Positions 35,637 through 45,273 of a stretch of 52,216 bases of DNA are shown here, piece by piece. The notes beneath the pieces are model-generated. The model was not told the DNA's origin, did not search any database, and was given only the letters and a program-made list of their open reading frames with translations. The stretch comes from Gammaproteobacteria bacterium (GTDB lineage: Bacteria; Pseudomonadota; Gammaproteobacteria; SZUA-229): positions 1-52,216 of the forward strand of contig WFOC01000019.1 in assembly GCA_015488295.1 (NCBI GenBank), read 5' to 3'. The translations under genes were made by a program, and so were the position numbers. Within the stretch, counting starts at the first letter, position 1; each line of letters opens with the position of its first letter.

Positions 35637-36368
35637 ATGAAACCCTTGCTAACGCACACCATCATTACTATACAGCGGCCGTCCCTCTGGTTGTTCAGTC
35701 TGGTCGCTATACTTTGCCTGGTCATGTTGTCGCTCTGGTTTTCTTATGAATATGGTCGCAATATTGCTGGTTATGACAGCGCCCGCGCCGATGCGTACAT
35801 CAGTCAGTTGCAGGCACAATTAGACGAAGCGCAGGCTGAAATAGTGGAAAGTAACCGGCAAGCGACTATGCTTAAACGTAATAGCCGGATCGACGGTGAC
35901 GCATCTACACAGCTAAAAGAGACTTTGGCGCAGGCGCAAAGTGAAGTGCTGGAACTAAAAAAGGAATTATCGTTCTATAAAAGCATTGTTGCACCCGAGC
36001 AGGGTAGCCGCAGCGTTGCGATACAGAGTATTCAACTGAAGCAGAATGCTGCCGGTGACTATGATTACAAAATCATGGTCAGCCAGCGAGGCAGGAATGA
36101 TCGTTTTGCACGAGGAACCATCGATGTCACCATCGAAGGCCTGAAAGAAGGGCAGCCGGTAACTTTAAAGTTAGCGGATGTTTCAAATGAGACAAAAAAG
36201 CCGATGAAATTTGGTTTTAAATATTTCCAGAATTTTGAAGGGGTGATGACATTGCCCGAGGCGTTTCTACCGGAGACCATCCGGGTAAAAGTGAAACCCA
36301 AGTCTGGAAAAATTAAAGCCATCGATGAACAGTTCGCGTGGTCTGATTTGACCGCCGGGGGAGCTTGA
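35637..36368 (+). CDS. DUF6776 family membrane-anchored coiled-coil protein
   Basis: 243 residues: one N-terminal membrane helix (about 17-34), a coiled coil (about 45-120, AYISQLQAQLDEAQAEIVES and KETLAQAQSEVLELKKELSF), then a beta-rich domain. This is the pattern of DUF6776, commonly encoded between argC and a bactofilin gene in gammaproteobacteria. Its place just before the bactofilin (1-bp gap) suggests a membrane partner for the bactofilin filament, but this is inferred from position. Confidence 0.83.
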   Translation: MKPLLTHTIITIQRPSLWLFSLVAILCLVMLSLWFSYEYGRNIAGYDSARADAYISQLQAQLDEAQAEIVESNRQATMLKRNSRIDGDASTQLKETLAQAQSEVLELKKELSFYKSIVAPEQGSRSVAIQSIQLKQNAAGDYDYKIMVSQRGRNDRFARGTIDVTIEGLKEGQPVTLKLADVSNETKKPMKFGFKYFQNFEGVMTLPEAFLPETIRVKVKPKSGKIKAIDEQFAWSDLTAGGA

Positions 36369-36369
36369 T

Positions 36370-36816
36370 ATGTTTGGTAGTAAAAAAATTAAATCATCCA
36401 AAATCGATACATTGATTGGTCAGGGTGTAGAAGTAACGGGTGATATTAAATTTCAGGGTGGACTGCACCTCGACGGTAAAATTACAGGTAATGTGACCAC
36501 GGCAGACAGTGCCGAAGGTTCGGTGCTGGTGATCAGTGAGCGCGGTTGTGTTGAAGGTGACGTACACGTGGCTTACGCGGTGATCAACGGTGAAGTGGTT
36601 GGTAACGTCTATGCTTCAGAAAAGCTGGAGCTGTCTTCTAAGGCGCGTATCTCGGGCAATGTGGAATACAATCTGCTGGAAATGGCCAGCGGTGCCGAGA
36701 TTAATGGCCAGATGCTGCATAATTTAGGTGAGAAGAAGCGGCTGGAGCACCAGACAGAAGAGACCGCATCGGCAAATGTGCATCATCTGGATGATGCCGC
36801 CGCTGCGCAAAGCTAG
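36370..36816 (+). CDS. Bactofilin (polymer-forming cytoskeletal protein)
   Basis: 148 residues with the DUF583 right-handed beta-helix between about 10 and 115: GQGVEVTGDIKFQGGLHLDG, GNVTTADSAEGSVLVISERG, CVEGDVHVAYAVINGEVVGN. Flanks are short and polar. Bactofilins polymerise without nucleotides into filaments involved in cell shape or polarity. It is translationally close to the DUF6776 gene, from whose stop it is separated by 1 bp. Confidence 0.94.
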   Translation: MFGSKKIKSSKIDTLIGQGVEVTGDIKFQGGLHLDGKITGNVTTADSAEGSVLVISERGCVEGDVHVAYAVINGEVVGNVYASEKLELSSKARISGNVEYNLLEMASGAEINGQMLHNLGEKKRLEHQTEETASANVHHLDDAAAAQS

Positions 36817-36829
36817 ACCGCCTGTTTGA

Positions 36830-36859
36830 CAGCGTGAGCGCAGATCTGCACTCACGCTG
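36830..36859 (+). other. Perfect hairpin after the bactofilin gene
   Basis: CAGCGTGAG (36830-36838) and CTCACGCTG (36851-36859), 9-bp perfect stem around CGCAGATCTGCA. It is 14 bp after the stop codon but lacks a T-run, so it may protect the 3' end or be a weak terminator. Confidence 0.5.
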
Positions 36860-36904
36860 CACGGGTCAAAATCACTGTTCGCCCTGTTTATATACCTAAT
36901 GTGA

Positions 36905-36937
36905 ATACTTGACTAAATTACTAGGTTAATTTAGCAT
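36905..36937 (+). promoter_or_regulatory. Probable erpA promoter overlapped by an IscR type 1 site
   Basis: ATACTTGACTAAATTACTAG and following GTTAA (36905-36929) match 21 of 25 positions of the IscR type 1 consensus ATASYYGACTRWWWYAGTCRRSTAT as I recall it. The TTGACT (36909-36914) serves as -35, with TAGCAT (36932-36937) as -10 after 17 bp. Such an arrangement represses Fe-S assembly genes when IscR holds its cluster. Confidence 0.7.
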
Positions 36938-36975
36938 GATCCGATAGTTCAGATAATGTTAATAGGTCGTTTCCG

Positions 36976-37350
36976 ATGGATATTCAAATTAGTTTTACAC
37001 CAAAACCCAAGGTTATTGAGGGCGCAACGGTCGGTTTTACCGATGCCGCCGCTATCAAGGTAAAAGCCCTGGTCGAAGAAGAGAAAAACCCCAACCTGAA
37101 ACTGCGCGTGTCAGTCGATGGTGGCGGTTGTTCCGGTTTTCAGTACGGCTTTGCTTTTGATGAAAATATTAATGACGATGATACCGTTGTTGAAAAACAC
37201 GGTGCCACCATGCTGGTTGACGTAACCAGCATGCAATACCTGAATGGCTCGGAAGTTGATTATCTGGAAGGCCTGGAAGGTGCGCGTTTTGTGGTGAATA
37301 ACCCCAACGCTAAATCAACCTGTGGTTGTGGCTCGTCGTTTTCGGTTTAA
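36976..37350 (+). CDS. erpA: Iron-sulfur cluster insertion protein ErpA
   Basis: 124 residues, A-type carrier. Cluster ligands Cys52 in [11 protein letters not shown] and Cys116, Cys118 in STCGCGSSF are all present. It delivers 4Fe-4S clusters to apo-enzymes, in particular IspG/IspH, in E. coli. A promoter with an IscR-like site precedes it, and a terminator follows, so it is probably a single-gene unit. Confidence 0.97.
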   Translation: MDIQISFTPKPKVIEGATVGFTDAAAIKVKALVEEEKNPNLKLRVSVDGGGCSGFQYGFAFDENINDDDTVVEKHGATMLVDVTSMQYLNGSEVDYLEGLEGARFVVNNPNAKSTCGCGSSFSV

Positions 37351-37378
37351 TATGTAAGCCATTCTTTTTGATATAAGG

Positions 37379-37414
37379 AAGGCATCTGATCTATCTAAAT
37401 CAGGTGCCTTTTTT
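37379..37414 (+). terminator. Rho-independent terminator after erpA
   Basis: AAGGCATCTGAT (37379-37390) / ATCAGGTGCCTT (37399-37410), 12-bp stem with one G-U pair, 8-nt loop, followed by TTTT. It lies 28 bp after the stop. Confidence 0.9.
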
Positions 37415-37672
37415 ATTTGCCAGAGTGTCAGCCATGTTTCAAACGCTGGCAAAATTCGTATTATTCCCATGTTTTTAAAAAGGCCTGTGGGGTGCTGCTC
37501 AATAACCTGACTCCGCGTTATTGTTTCTTGTCAGGCAATAATCATGCTTTTAAAACAATGCCTTGATTCAGCTTATTGGGCTGGCCAGAATTTATGATAA
37601 TTAATCAGAGTTGCCTTAAAATACACCTCTATATTTTGTTAAGCTATCGGTCTAATTTTTCAGGATGCTGTT
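37415..37672. other. Intergenic region upstream of citrate synthase
   Basis: 258 bp between the erpA terminator and the citrate synthase start. It should contain the citrate synthase promoter; I could not single out a convincing -35/-10 pair or operator. No ORF or RNA seen. Confidence 0.45.
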
Positions 37673-38830
37673 ATGAGTAGTGAATATTTACCTGGTCTTG
37701 CGGGCGTTCCCGCCACCAAATCAAACATTTCGTCAATCGATGGTGAAAAAGGTATCCTCGCTTATCGTGGTTACGATATAAAAGAGCTGGCGGACAAAAG
37801 CACTTTCGAAGAAACCGCCCTGTTGCTGCTTGATGGTCAATTACCATCACAGGCCGAGCTGGATGATTTTGACTGCCAGCTACGCTCTGAACGCCGTCTG
37901 AAATACAAAATTCGTACCATCATGAAAAACCTGCCGACCTCCGGCCACCCGATGGAAATGCTGCAAACCTCGGTTGCCAGTCTGGGCATGTTCTATGGCG
38001 GTGAAGAAGTGCTGTCTGACGGTATCAGCGGCAACGATGTTGAATACATTCATAGCATGTCGGTAAAAATCATTTCACGCATGGCCACTATTGTGGCGAT
38101 GTGGGAACACGTGCGCAATGGTTACGACCCCATCGAGCCGCGCGATGATCTGAGCCATGCGGCCAACTTTCTGTACATGCTCAATGGCAAGGAGCCTGAT
38201 GAGTTGTCAGTCAGGATCATGGATGCCTGCCTGGTATTGCATGCTGAACACACGATTAATGCCTCCACTTTTGCTGCCATGGTTTGTAGCTCCACACTGG
38301 CCAGTCCGTTTCTGGTTATTGCGGCAGCCATCGGTACCCTGGCGGGACCGCTGCATGGTGGTGCTAACCAGCGTGTGGTTGAAATGCTAAGAGAAATTGG
38401 TGAGCCGGCAAATGCCAGAGGCTGGCTGAAAAAACAGCTGGCGGCAAACAAGGTTGTCTGGGGAATGGGGCACCGCGAATACAAAACCAAAGATCCGCGC
38501 GCCACCGTGCTGCAAAAGCTGATGGTCGAATGGGGTGAATCAAAGGGCAATCTGAGCCGTGAGTTTGAAACCGCGCTGGTGCTGGAAGAAGCCTGCGAAG
38601 AAGCGCTGGGGCCAAAAGGCGTGTACCCGAATGTGGATTATTATTCCGGCATTCTGTATACCGAGATGGGCATCGCGCCGGATCAGTTTACGCCGATTTT
38701 TGCGGTGTCACGTGTTGCTGGCTGGCTGGCGCATTGGCGTGAGCAGTTGTCAGATAACCGTATCTTCAGGCCAACACAGATTTACACCGGTGAAAAGCTT
38801 CGCAGTTATGTGGATATGCCTCAGCGTTAA
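37673..38830 (+). CDS. Citrate synthase, short (Si/CitZ-like) form
   Basis: 385 residues, about 45 shorter than E. coli GltA, with no N-terminal beta domain. Active-site residues: His in GPLHGGANQ, His in WGMGHREY, Asp in YPNVDYYSG. It starts PGLAGVPATKSNISSIDGEK, typical of the compact citrate/2-methylcitrate synthase group. It condenses acetyl-CoA (or possibly propionyl-CoA) with oxaloacetate. There are no prp genes nearby, which favours citrate synthase. It lies between erpA and anmK, converging with anmK with a 4-bp overlap of the stops. Confidence 0.92.
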   Translation: MSSEYLPGLAGVPATKSNISSIDGEKGILAYRGYDIKELADKSTFEETALLLLDGQLPSQAELDDFDCQLRSERRLKYKIRTIMKNLPTSGHPMEMLQTSVASLGMFYGGEEVLSDGISGNDVEYIHSMSVKIISRMATIVAMWEHVRNGYDPIEPRDDLSHAANFLYMLNGKEPDELSVRIMDACLVLHAEHTINASTFAAMVCSSTLASPFLVIAAAIGTLAGPLHGGANQRVVEMLREIGEPANARGWLKKQLAANKVVWGMGHREYKTKDPRATVLQKLMVEWGESKGNLSREFETALVLEEACEEALGPKGVYPNVDYYSGILYTEMGIAPDQFTPIFAVSRVAGWLAHWREQLSDNRIFRPTQIYTGEKLRSYVDMPQR

Positions 38831-39951
38831 GCCTGTTTGGTCGCCGGGGTTTTTTCGCCAAGAATAACCGCGTTTTTTGCGCCCGTGACCGAAGGCAGGT
38901 TGCCGGGCAGTTGCTGCTCGTACCGGTAAGCCAGCCAGGCAAACGCCATCGCTTCTACCCAGTCAGGGTGAACGCCCAGCTTTTCAGTTGTTGTTAGCGG
39001 GCATTTTGTCAGCGCCTGTAATCGAGCCATTAATTCCTGATTGTGTACACCGCCGCCGCAAATATAGATTTCGTCGCTCGAGGCTGCGTATTGATTGATG
39101 GCGCGAATGATGGAGGTGGCGGTGAGGTCGCACAAGGTGCTCTGTACGTCAGCGACAGGCATCTCATCTTTGATAAACGACTTCAGCCATGCCAGATTAA
39201 AATACTCAAAACCGGTGCTTTTCGGTGGCGCGAGCTGAAAATAATCATCCATTAATAATCTGGCCAGCAGGCTCGCGCTGGTTTTCCCCTGACCGGCGAG
39301 TGCACCGTCTGCGTCGTATTTTTTTTGCTGGTGAAGCGTTATCCAGGCATCCATCAGCGTGTTGCCCGGGCCGCAGTCAAAGCCGGTGACTTTCTGGCTT
39401 TCTCCGGCAGGTAATACGGTGATATTTGCAATGCCGCCGATATTGACGATGACGCGGTTGATGGTTTCATGCTGAAAAACAGCCTGGTGAAATGCCGGGG
39501 CAAGTGGTGCGCCCTGGCCGCCTGCCTCAATATCGGCTGTGCGGAAATTTGAGATAACATTGATGCCGGTGAGTGCTGCCAGTTTTTCTGCGTTGCCGAT
39601 CTGTAATGAAAATGGCTCGGTGATATCCGGATGGTGGCGAATGGTCTGACCGTGATTGCCAATGGCGAGAATGTCTTCGGGTTTATATGCGGTGCTTTTT
39701 AGTAATTCAGAACAGGCATCGGCAAAAATTTCGGCGGTTTGTTCGTCCAGCCTGGACAGTGTGTCCAGTTCATCATCGGGCAGCTCGCGTGCTGTGATCA
39801 GAGCCTGCTGAATATCATTCGGCCAGGCATGGCTGTGTGCGGTGATGAGGGCGGGTTGAGGGAGCGAGAAATCGACCAGTGCGGCATCGATGCCATCCAT
39901 GCTGGTGCCGGACATCAGGCCGATGTATAGCTCAGGCGATGATGGCGGCAT
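38827..39951 (-). CDS. anmK: Anhydro-N-acetylmuramic acid kinase
   Basis: 374 residues. The N-terminal ATP-binding signature YIGLMSGTSMDGIDAALVDF, the FDCGPGNTLMDAW segment, and NIGGIANITVLP are typical. It phosphorylates 1,6-anhydroMurNAc during peptidoglycan recycling. The gene follows the M23 peptidase gene by 13 bp on the same strand, so the two are probably one operon with a cell-wall theme. Confidence 0.97.
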   Translation of the reverse strand: MPPSSPELYIGLMSGTSMDGIDAALVDFSLPQPALITAHSHAWPNDIQQALITARELPDDELDTLSRLDEQTAEIFADACSELLKSTAYKPEDILAIGNHGQTIRHHPDITEPFSLQIGNAEKLAALTGINVISNFRTADIEAGGQGAPLAPAFHQAVFQHETINRVIVNIGGIANITVLPAGESQKVTGFDCGPGNTLMDAWITLHQQKKYDADGALAGQGKTSASLLARLLMDDYFQLAPPKSTGFEYFNLAWLKSFIKDEMPVADVQSTLCDLTATSIIRAINQYAASSDEIYICGGGVHNQELMARLQALTKCPLTTTEKLGVHPDWVEAMAFAWLAYRYEQQLPGNLPSVTGAKNAVILGEKTPATKQA

Positions 39952-39964
39952 CTTTGTGGCCGGA

Positions 39965-41374
39965 TTATTCTGTTATGTCGGCCAGCGCAACCTGCTGTGA
40001 GCGCGCTAACAGATCAAGCTGGGCAAACACCGGTGTGGTGGTTAATTCGAAATCTGCCATGTAACGCTTCGGTACCGGGTTGGAAACCGGCAGGCGAACT
40101 GTCAGAGGGTTTCGGTGTGTGCCGTTGACGCGAAACTCGTAATGTAAATGCGGGCCGGTGGCCAGGCCGGAGCTGCCAACGTAAGCGATGGTTTGTCCCT
40201 GTTTTACCTTGCTGCCAACGCGAAGTTTGCGGTTATAGGCGTTCAGGTGGGCATAAAGTGTGGTGTATTTGCTGCCGTGTTGCAGAATCATTACCTTGCC
40301 GTAACCGCCTTTTTTACCTTTGAAAATGACCTTGCCGTCACCTGCTGCCTGAATCGGTGTGCCGCGTTTGGCTGCGTAATCAACGCCTTTGTGCGAGCGG
40401 AATTTATGCAGCACGGGGTGGTAGCGGTTGACGGTGAAGCGTGAACTGATGCGTGTGAAATTCACCGGTGAACGCAGGAAGGCCTTGCGCATGCTCTTGC
40501 CGTCAGGGGTGAAATATTCGCTGACGTTGGTCTGCGGGTTGGTGTAACGCACGGCGCGATAGGTCTGGCCGTCGTTGATAAATTCTGCGGCTAAAATATT
40601 GCCGTCAGAAATTTTTTCGCCATTGCGGTACAGCTCTTCGTACAATACGGTGAAGCTGTCGCCCTTGCGGATGTCCAGTGCGAAGTCGATGTCCCAGCCG
40701 AAGATGTTGGCCAGCTCCATGATGATGTTCTGCGAGATGCCGGCATCCTGTGCGGCCAGAAACAGCGAAGAATCGATGGTGCCGCTGGCGTGTGCTTCGC
40801 GGGTTTCGATGTGGTGGTTATAGGTTTTTGCAAGCAGCTTGCCGTTTTTACGTTCGACCATTAAATAGGATTTGTGGTCGATGTCGTAACGTAATGCCTG
40901 TAAAATCCCCTTGTCGTCAGACAGTACACGGATGATGTCTTTGGGGAAGATGCGCTTCAGCGTTTTAACTTCATCGCCGGATTTCATTAGCTCATCGAGC
41001 TGCTGCGGTTTGATGTTCGCGCGCTTGAAAAGACGGGCAAGGTTATCACCGGATTTTACTTTATACTCTCGCCACTTTTTTGGTGCAAGATTGTTGGCAT
41101 CGTCGAGAATTTCCTGTCGAGCCTGTAACTCAGGCAGGGTGAGAGAAAAGCTTTCACGTGCCAGTTGTTCAGAAGATTTCTTGACGGGCTTGAAATCGGG
41201 AAGTGATTCAGTCGCGATTTCAGTGTTTTCACCCGTCTCGGTATTGGTGCTGGCGATGACTGCGCTGATGCCTGCGAAGGCGATGGCGACCAAAATCCAG
41301 CGTAGACGAAAGTGCCCGTGTGCTTGCTGTGATGCTGATAGATTGGGGCGAAAATCTTTACTAATCAATGACAT
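39965..41374 (-). CDS. M23 family murein endopeptidase (MepM-like) with LysM/OapA-type domain
   Basis: 469 residues. N-terminal signal anchor (RWILVAIAFAGISAVIAS), a LysM/OapA-type region YKVSGDNLARLF-like (here EYKVKSGDNLARLFKRANIK), a middle domain, and the C-terminal M23 zinc peptidase with HKGVDYAAKRGTPI and GLATGPHLHYEFRVNG supplying the HxxxD and HxH zinc ligands. It should cut peptide crosslinks in the periplasm. It is divergent from tyrS, a common gammaproteobacterial order, and upstream of anmK in the same direction. Confidence 0.94.
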   Translation of the reverse strand: MSLISKDFRPNLSASQQAHGHFRLRWILVAIAFAGISAVIASTNTETGENTEIATESLPDFKPVKKSSEQLARESFSLTLPELQARQEILDDANNLAPKKWREYKVKSGDNLARLFKRANIKPQQLDELMKSGDEVKTLKRIFPKDIIRVLSDDKGILQALRYDIDHKSYLMVERKNGKLLAKTYNHHIETREAHASGTIDSSLFLAAQDAGISQNIIMELANIFGWDIDFALDIRKGDSFTVLYEELYRNGEKISDGNILAAEFINDGQTYRAVRYTNPQTNVSEYFTPDGKSMRKAFLRSPVNFTRISSRFTVNRYHPVLHKFRSHKGVDYAAKRGTPIQAAGDGKVIFKGKKGGYGKVMILQHGSKYTTLYAHLNAYNRKLRVGSKVKQGQTIAYVGSSGLATGPHLHYEFRVNGTHRNPLTVRLPVSNPVPKRYMADFELTTTPVFAQLDLLARSQQVALADITE

Positions 41375-41565
41375 TGGTGTTCGTTTTTTTATCGAAAATG
41401 ATACATCTGAATGTAGTTATAAATGCCTGTCCGGTCAATATAAACGCAGGCAAATTGTTATTATTTTTAAGCGCTTATTACATACTCCTTGAGGAGTAGT
41501 TGAGAAACTATCCAAGCGCAGGTATCTTATACACCTTTTTTGGGTAACACCAGTCGGAAAATTGC

Positions 41566-42765
41566 ATGAAATCGATAGAACAACAACTTGAAGTAATTCA
41601 GCGTGGCGCGGACGAGATCCTGGTAGAAAAGGAGCTGGTTGCCAAACTGAAAGAAGGCCGGCCGTTACGCATCAAAGCAGGCTTTGACCCGACTGCGCCG
41701 GATCTGCATCTGGGGCACACCGTGCTGATCAACAAACTGCGCCAGTTCCAGGATCTTGGTCACGAAGTTCTTTTCCTGATCGGGGATTTTACCGGTATGA
41801 TCGGCGACCCTACCGGCAAGTCTGCCACCCGTCCGCCATTGACACAGGAAGATGTCGAACGCAATTCCGAGACTTATCAGCAGCAGATTTTCAAGATTCT
41901 GGACAAAGAAAAAACCCGGGTCGTGTTCAACTCGCAGTGGATGAGCAAGATGAGCAGCGCCGACATGATCAAGTTGGCGGCCAGCAGCACCGTGGCGCGT
42001 ATGCTGGAGCGTGATGATTTCAGCAAGCGTTATAAAGGCGGGCAGTCGATTGCTATCCATGAGTTTCTGTATCCGTTGATCCAGGGTTATGATTCTGTCG
42101 AGATGCGCGCTGATGTCGAGCTCGGCGGCACCGACCAGAAATTCAACCTGCTGATGGGGCGGCAGTTACAGGAGCAGCACGGCCAGAAGCCACAATGTGT
42201 GCTGACCATGCCAATTCTGGAAGGGCTGGACGGTGTGCAGAAAATGTCCAAGTCGCTGAATAATTATATCGGTATCGCGGATGATCCCAAAGACATGTTT
42301 GGCAAGATTATGTCGATTTCTGATGATCTGATGTGGCGCTATTTTGAGCTGCTCAGTTTCCGGCCGATGAGCGAGATCGAAGGCTTCAAGCAGGAAATGG
42401 CGCAGGGTAAAAATCCGCGTGACATTAAATTCCTGCTGGCCGAAGAAATCATCGCGCGTTTTCACAGCGAAGCAGAAGCCACCGCGGCGCGTGAAGGTTT
42501 TATCGCACAGTTTGCCAAAAATCGCATTCCTGATGATATTCCTGAATTTGATTTTGAAGTACCGGACGAAGGTTATGCCATTGCCAACCTGCTGAAAGAT
42601 GCCGGCCTGTGCTCCAGCACCAGTGATGCCATGCGTATGATCCAGCAGGGTGCGGCCAAAATTGATGGTGAAAAAGTGGCGGATAAATCAGTGAAAATCC
42701 AGAAAGGTACCGACGCTGTGTTTCAGGTCGGCAAACGCAAATTCGCCCGGGTGCGCGTTAGCTAG
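41566..42765 (+). CDS. tyrS: Tyrosine--tRNA ligase
   Basis: 399 residues, type 2 TyrRS (TyrZ-like length). Class I signatures: DLHLGHTV near residue 44 and KMSKS in [15 protein letters not shown]-terminal S4 RNA-binding domain is present ([19 protein letters not shown]). It charges tRNA-Tyr, one gene of which lies at 51568 in this window. It is divergent from the M23 peptidase gene. Confidence 0.98.
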   Translation: MKSIEQQLEVIQRGADEILVEKELVAKLKEGRPLRIKAGFDPTAPDLHLGHTVLINKLRQFQDLGHEVLFLIGDFTGMIGDPTGKSATRPPLTQEDVERNSETYQQQIFKILDKEKTRVVFNSQWMSKMSSADMIKLAASSTVARMLERDDFSKRYKGGQSIAIHEFLYPLIQGYDSVEMRADVELGGTDQKFNLLMGRQLQEQHGQKPQCVLTMPILEGLDGVQKMSKSLNNYIGIADDPKDMFGKIMSISDDLMWRYFELLSFRPMSEIEGFKQEMAQGKNPRDIKFLLAEEIIARFHSEAEATAAREGFIAQFAKNRIPDDIPEFDFEVPDEGYAIANLLKDAGLCSSTSDAMRMIQQGAAKIDGEKVADKSVKIQKGTDAVFQVGKRKFARVRVS

Positions 42766-42926
42766 AATCCGCTCATGTGTTGGAAAAAGTGCAACTGTAC
42801 TACATTCAACTGACACATTCAGGCGATCACGAGCATAGTAGACAGGTGCTTTATTGAATCAGTACCGGTGGCTTTATTTTTCTTTTTTTACTGATTCTGT
42901 TCTCTTCGCAGAATAGCTGCGCGCGC

Positions 42927-43154
42927 TTGCTGGAGGCGCAGATGTTTTGCTTTGCCGGCCATCTGTTGCCCGCGCAATTTACATCAAATCACTTTTGTGC
43001 TGTCCAGCTGGACGAAGCTTGCCTGCAGGAGCCGGAAGGCATTTTTGTGTTTCGTTTTTTTAACAAAGCCTTGCAGAAAAATCCTGACAAACGTTACGTC
43101 AGCGGTGCCGAGGTGGTGGTCGCGCTCAAACGTGAAACCTGGGGTGTGTCGTAG
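42927..43154 (+). pseudogene. Probable remnant of a serine/threonine protein kinase gene
   Basis: A 75-codon open frame without good start or ribosome site. Its C-terminal part FFNKALQKNPDKRYVSGAEV, then VVALKRE (43056-43136), closely follows the subdomain XI end of Hanks-type kinase domains (pattern ALxKDPxxRYxSGAExxxAL). The upstream 40 codons do not resemble a kinase, and the ATP-binding and catalytic parts are missing. I read it as a decayed fragment; chance resemblance is possible. Confidence 0.45.
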
Positions 43155-43291
43155 CTTCTGGTTTTACAGGTTGAAGATCTGCTGGATTTTTTGCATTGAA
43201 ATATCAAAGCTGGATTTTATGAAGCAGCAGATTTCGTTATAGGCGTATTTAAGAATTTCCATTTCCTTTTCTCCATTGTTTGGTGCATTTG

Positions 43292-43326
43292 TCACCGGCA
43301 AAACATTCCCTGTTTTTTGCCGGTGA
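43292..43326. other. Strong hairpin downstream of glnS
   Basis: TCACCGGCAAAA (43292-43303) and TTTTGCCGGTGA (43315-43326) are perfectly complementary over 12 bp with an 11-nt loop. It lies 80 bp past the glnS stop (minus strand) and could be its terminator, though a separate T-run is lacking. Confidence 0.5.
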
Positions 43327-43405
43327 TGCAAACTTTAATGAAGCTCGGAATTTCCTGCTATCAGCCAGGGCTGGAAAACCCTGTAGGAAAAAACTGATAG
43401 TGGTT

Positions 43406-45079
43406 TTACTGGTTTTGTTTGTCGATCTTTGCCCAGGTATCGCGCAGTGTCACCGTGCGATTAAAGGTCAGTGTTTCGGCTTTTGCTTCCTTGACGAAAT
43501 AGCCGGTACGCTCGAACTGGTACGGCGTTTCTGTGTTCGCCTCTGCCAAGCAGGCTTCCAGCTTGCAGTTGTTCAGTACGGTCAGTGATTCCGGGTTTAA
43601 ATGCTCGGTAATGTCGTCGCTTGCCGCCGGGTTGGGGTGGGTGAACAGGCGGTCGTACAGGTTGATGTTTGCGTCCACGGCGTGCTCGGCAGACACCCAA
43701 TGGATGGTGCCTTTGACTTTTCTGCCATCGGGTGATGAACCGCCTTTGGTTTCAGGGTCGTAGGTGCAGATCAGTTCGATGACTTCGCCGTTTTCATCTT
43801 TTACAAAATCGGTGCAGGTGATGTAGTAGGCGTAACGCAGGCGTACTTCGCGGCCGACAGACAGGCGGAAGAATTTTTTCGGTGCGTCTTCCAGAAAGTC
43901 ATCGCGCTCAATGTAGATGACTTTGGAAAAAGGAATCTTGCGCGTGCCCATGGCTTCTTTCTGTGGATGGTTTTTTGCGGTTAGCTCTTCGACCTGGCCA
44001 TCGGGGTAATTTTCGATGGTGACTTTCAGTGGTTTCAACACGCCCATGACGCGCACAGCGTGTTCATTCAAATCTTCGCGGATGCTGTTTTCCAGCACCG
44101 CAACTTCGATGAAGCTGTCTTTTTTGGTAACGCCGATGCGGTCGCAGAAATCACGGATGGAAGCCGGCGTATAACCACGACGGCGCAGACCGGAGATGGT
44201 CGGCATGCGCGGGTCATCCCAGCCGTCGACGTGTTTGTCTTCGACCAGCTGGTTCAGTTTGCGCTTGCTGGTGATGGTGTATTTGAGCTGCAAACGGGCG
44301 AATTCGATCTGCTGTGGGTGGCAGGGTGTTTTGACCTGATCCAGCACCCAGTCGTACAGTGGGCGGTGGTCTTCGAATTCCAGCGTGCATAAGGAGTGTG
44401 TGATGTTTTCCAGCGCATCCGAGATGCAGTGGGTGTAGTCGTACATCGGGTAGATCGGCCACTCGTCACCGGTGCGCTGGTGATGGGCTTTTTTGATGCG
44501 ATACAGTGCCGGGTCACGCATGTTGATGTTGGGCGAGGCCATGTCGATTTTGGCGCGCAGTAAATATTTGCCGTCTTCGAATTCGCCGGCGCGCATGCGT
44601 GCAAACAGGTCGAGGTTTTCTTCGATGCTGCGGTTACGGTCCGGGCTTTCCTTGCCGGCTTCGGTCAGACTGCCGCGGTATTCGCGCATCTGTTCCGCGC
44701 TCAGTGAATCGACATAGGCCTTGCCCTGTTTGATCAGCTCCACCGCGTAGTCGTACAGCTGCTGGAAATAATCCGAGGAGTGGTACAGGCCGGCCCACTC
44801 AAAACCCAGCCACTTCACATCTTCGATGATGGCGTTGACGTACTCGATGTCTTCTTTTTCCGGGTTGGTGTCATCAAAGCGCAGATTGCACCGGCCTTTA
44901 AAATCTTCTGCGACACCGAAGTTGAGGCAGATGGATTTGGCGTGACCGATGTGCAGATAACCGTTTGGCTCCGGCGGGAAACGGGTATGAATACTTTTAT
45001 GTTTGCCCGAATCCAGATCACTCTGGATGATGTTGCGGATAAAATTTGTCGGGGTGGTGACTTCGTCTTCAGCTGACAT
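43406..45079 (-). CDS. glnS: Glutamine--tRNA ligase
   Basis: 557 residues, normal for GlnRS. N-terminal class I signature [20 protein letters not shown] with HIGH, tRNA-binding insert, and [20 protein letters not shown] supplying the KMSKS-like loop (ITSKRK, as in GlnRS). A C-terminal anticodon-binding double beta-barrel follows. It charges tRNA-Gln directly. It starts [20 protein letters not shown]. Confidence 0.97.
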   Translation of the reverse strand: MSAEDEVTTPTNFIRNIIQSDLDSGKHKSIHTRFPPEPNGYLHIGHAKSICLNFGVAEDFKGRCNLRFDDTNPEKEDIEYVNAIIEDVKWLGFEWAGLYHSSDYFQQLYDYAVELIKQGKAYVDSLSAEQMREYRGSLTEAGKESPDRNRSIEENLDLFARMRAGEFEDGKYLLRAKIDMASPNINMRDPALYRIKKAHHQRTGDEWPIYPMYDYTHCISDALENITHSLCTLEFEDHRPLYDWVLDQVKTPCHPQQIEFARLQLKYTITSKRKLNQLVEDKHVDGWDDPRMPTISGLRRRGYTPASIRDFCDRIGVTKKDSFIEVAVLENSIREDLNEHAVRVMGVLKPLKVTIENYPDGQVEELTAKNHPQKEAMGTRKIPFSKVIYIERDDFLEDAPKKFFRLSVGREVRLRYAYYITCTDFVKDENGEVIELICTYDPETKGGSSPDGRKVKGTIHWVSAEHAVDANINLYDRLFTHPNPAASDDITEHLNPESLTVLNNCKLEACLAEANTETPYQFERTGYFVKEAKAETLTFNRTVTLRDTWAKIDKQNQ

Positions 45080-45209
45080 AGAGTTGTACTGTTTTTGGTG
45101 ATAAATCAGCCGCGTATTCTAACGCTGAAACGGGTTTTTTGCTGAGAAATATTCTGCTACGGGAACAGGCAGTGATTGGCAGGTGTTTTTTTGAGGTTTG
45201 TGTAGAGTG

Positions 45210-45247
45210 CAGGCAAAGCAGGCGGAATATTCTGCTTGCTTTGCCTG
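45210..45247. other. Hairpin between glnS and the VCBS lipoprotein gene
   Basis: CAGGCAAAGCA (45210-45220) and TGCTTTGCCTG (45237-45247), perfect 11-bp stem, 16-nt loop. It is 27 bp beyond the stop of the lipoprotein gene on the minus strand; no T-run follows on either strand. Confidence 0.45.
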
Positions 45248-45273
45248 GTTTGTGTGTGTCGGGCAGGAGCTGT

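Larger units (their letters stand above)
42766..43405. other. Gene-poor interval between tyrS and glnS
   Basis: 640 bp. It holds an inverted repeat GAATCAGTA (42856-42864) / TACTGATTC (42889-42897), a likely kinase-gene remnant (listed separately) and a strong hairpin at 43292-43326. No complete gene is seen; there is also no rRNA operon here although one often follows tyrS in related genomes. Confidence 0.6.

Noticed and set aside
42766-43405. rRNA operon start after tyrS
   Set aside because: No 16S-like sequence is present in the gap and glnS follows directly.
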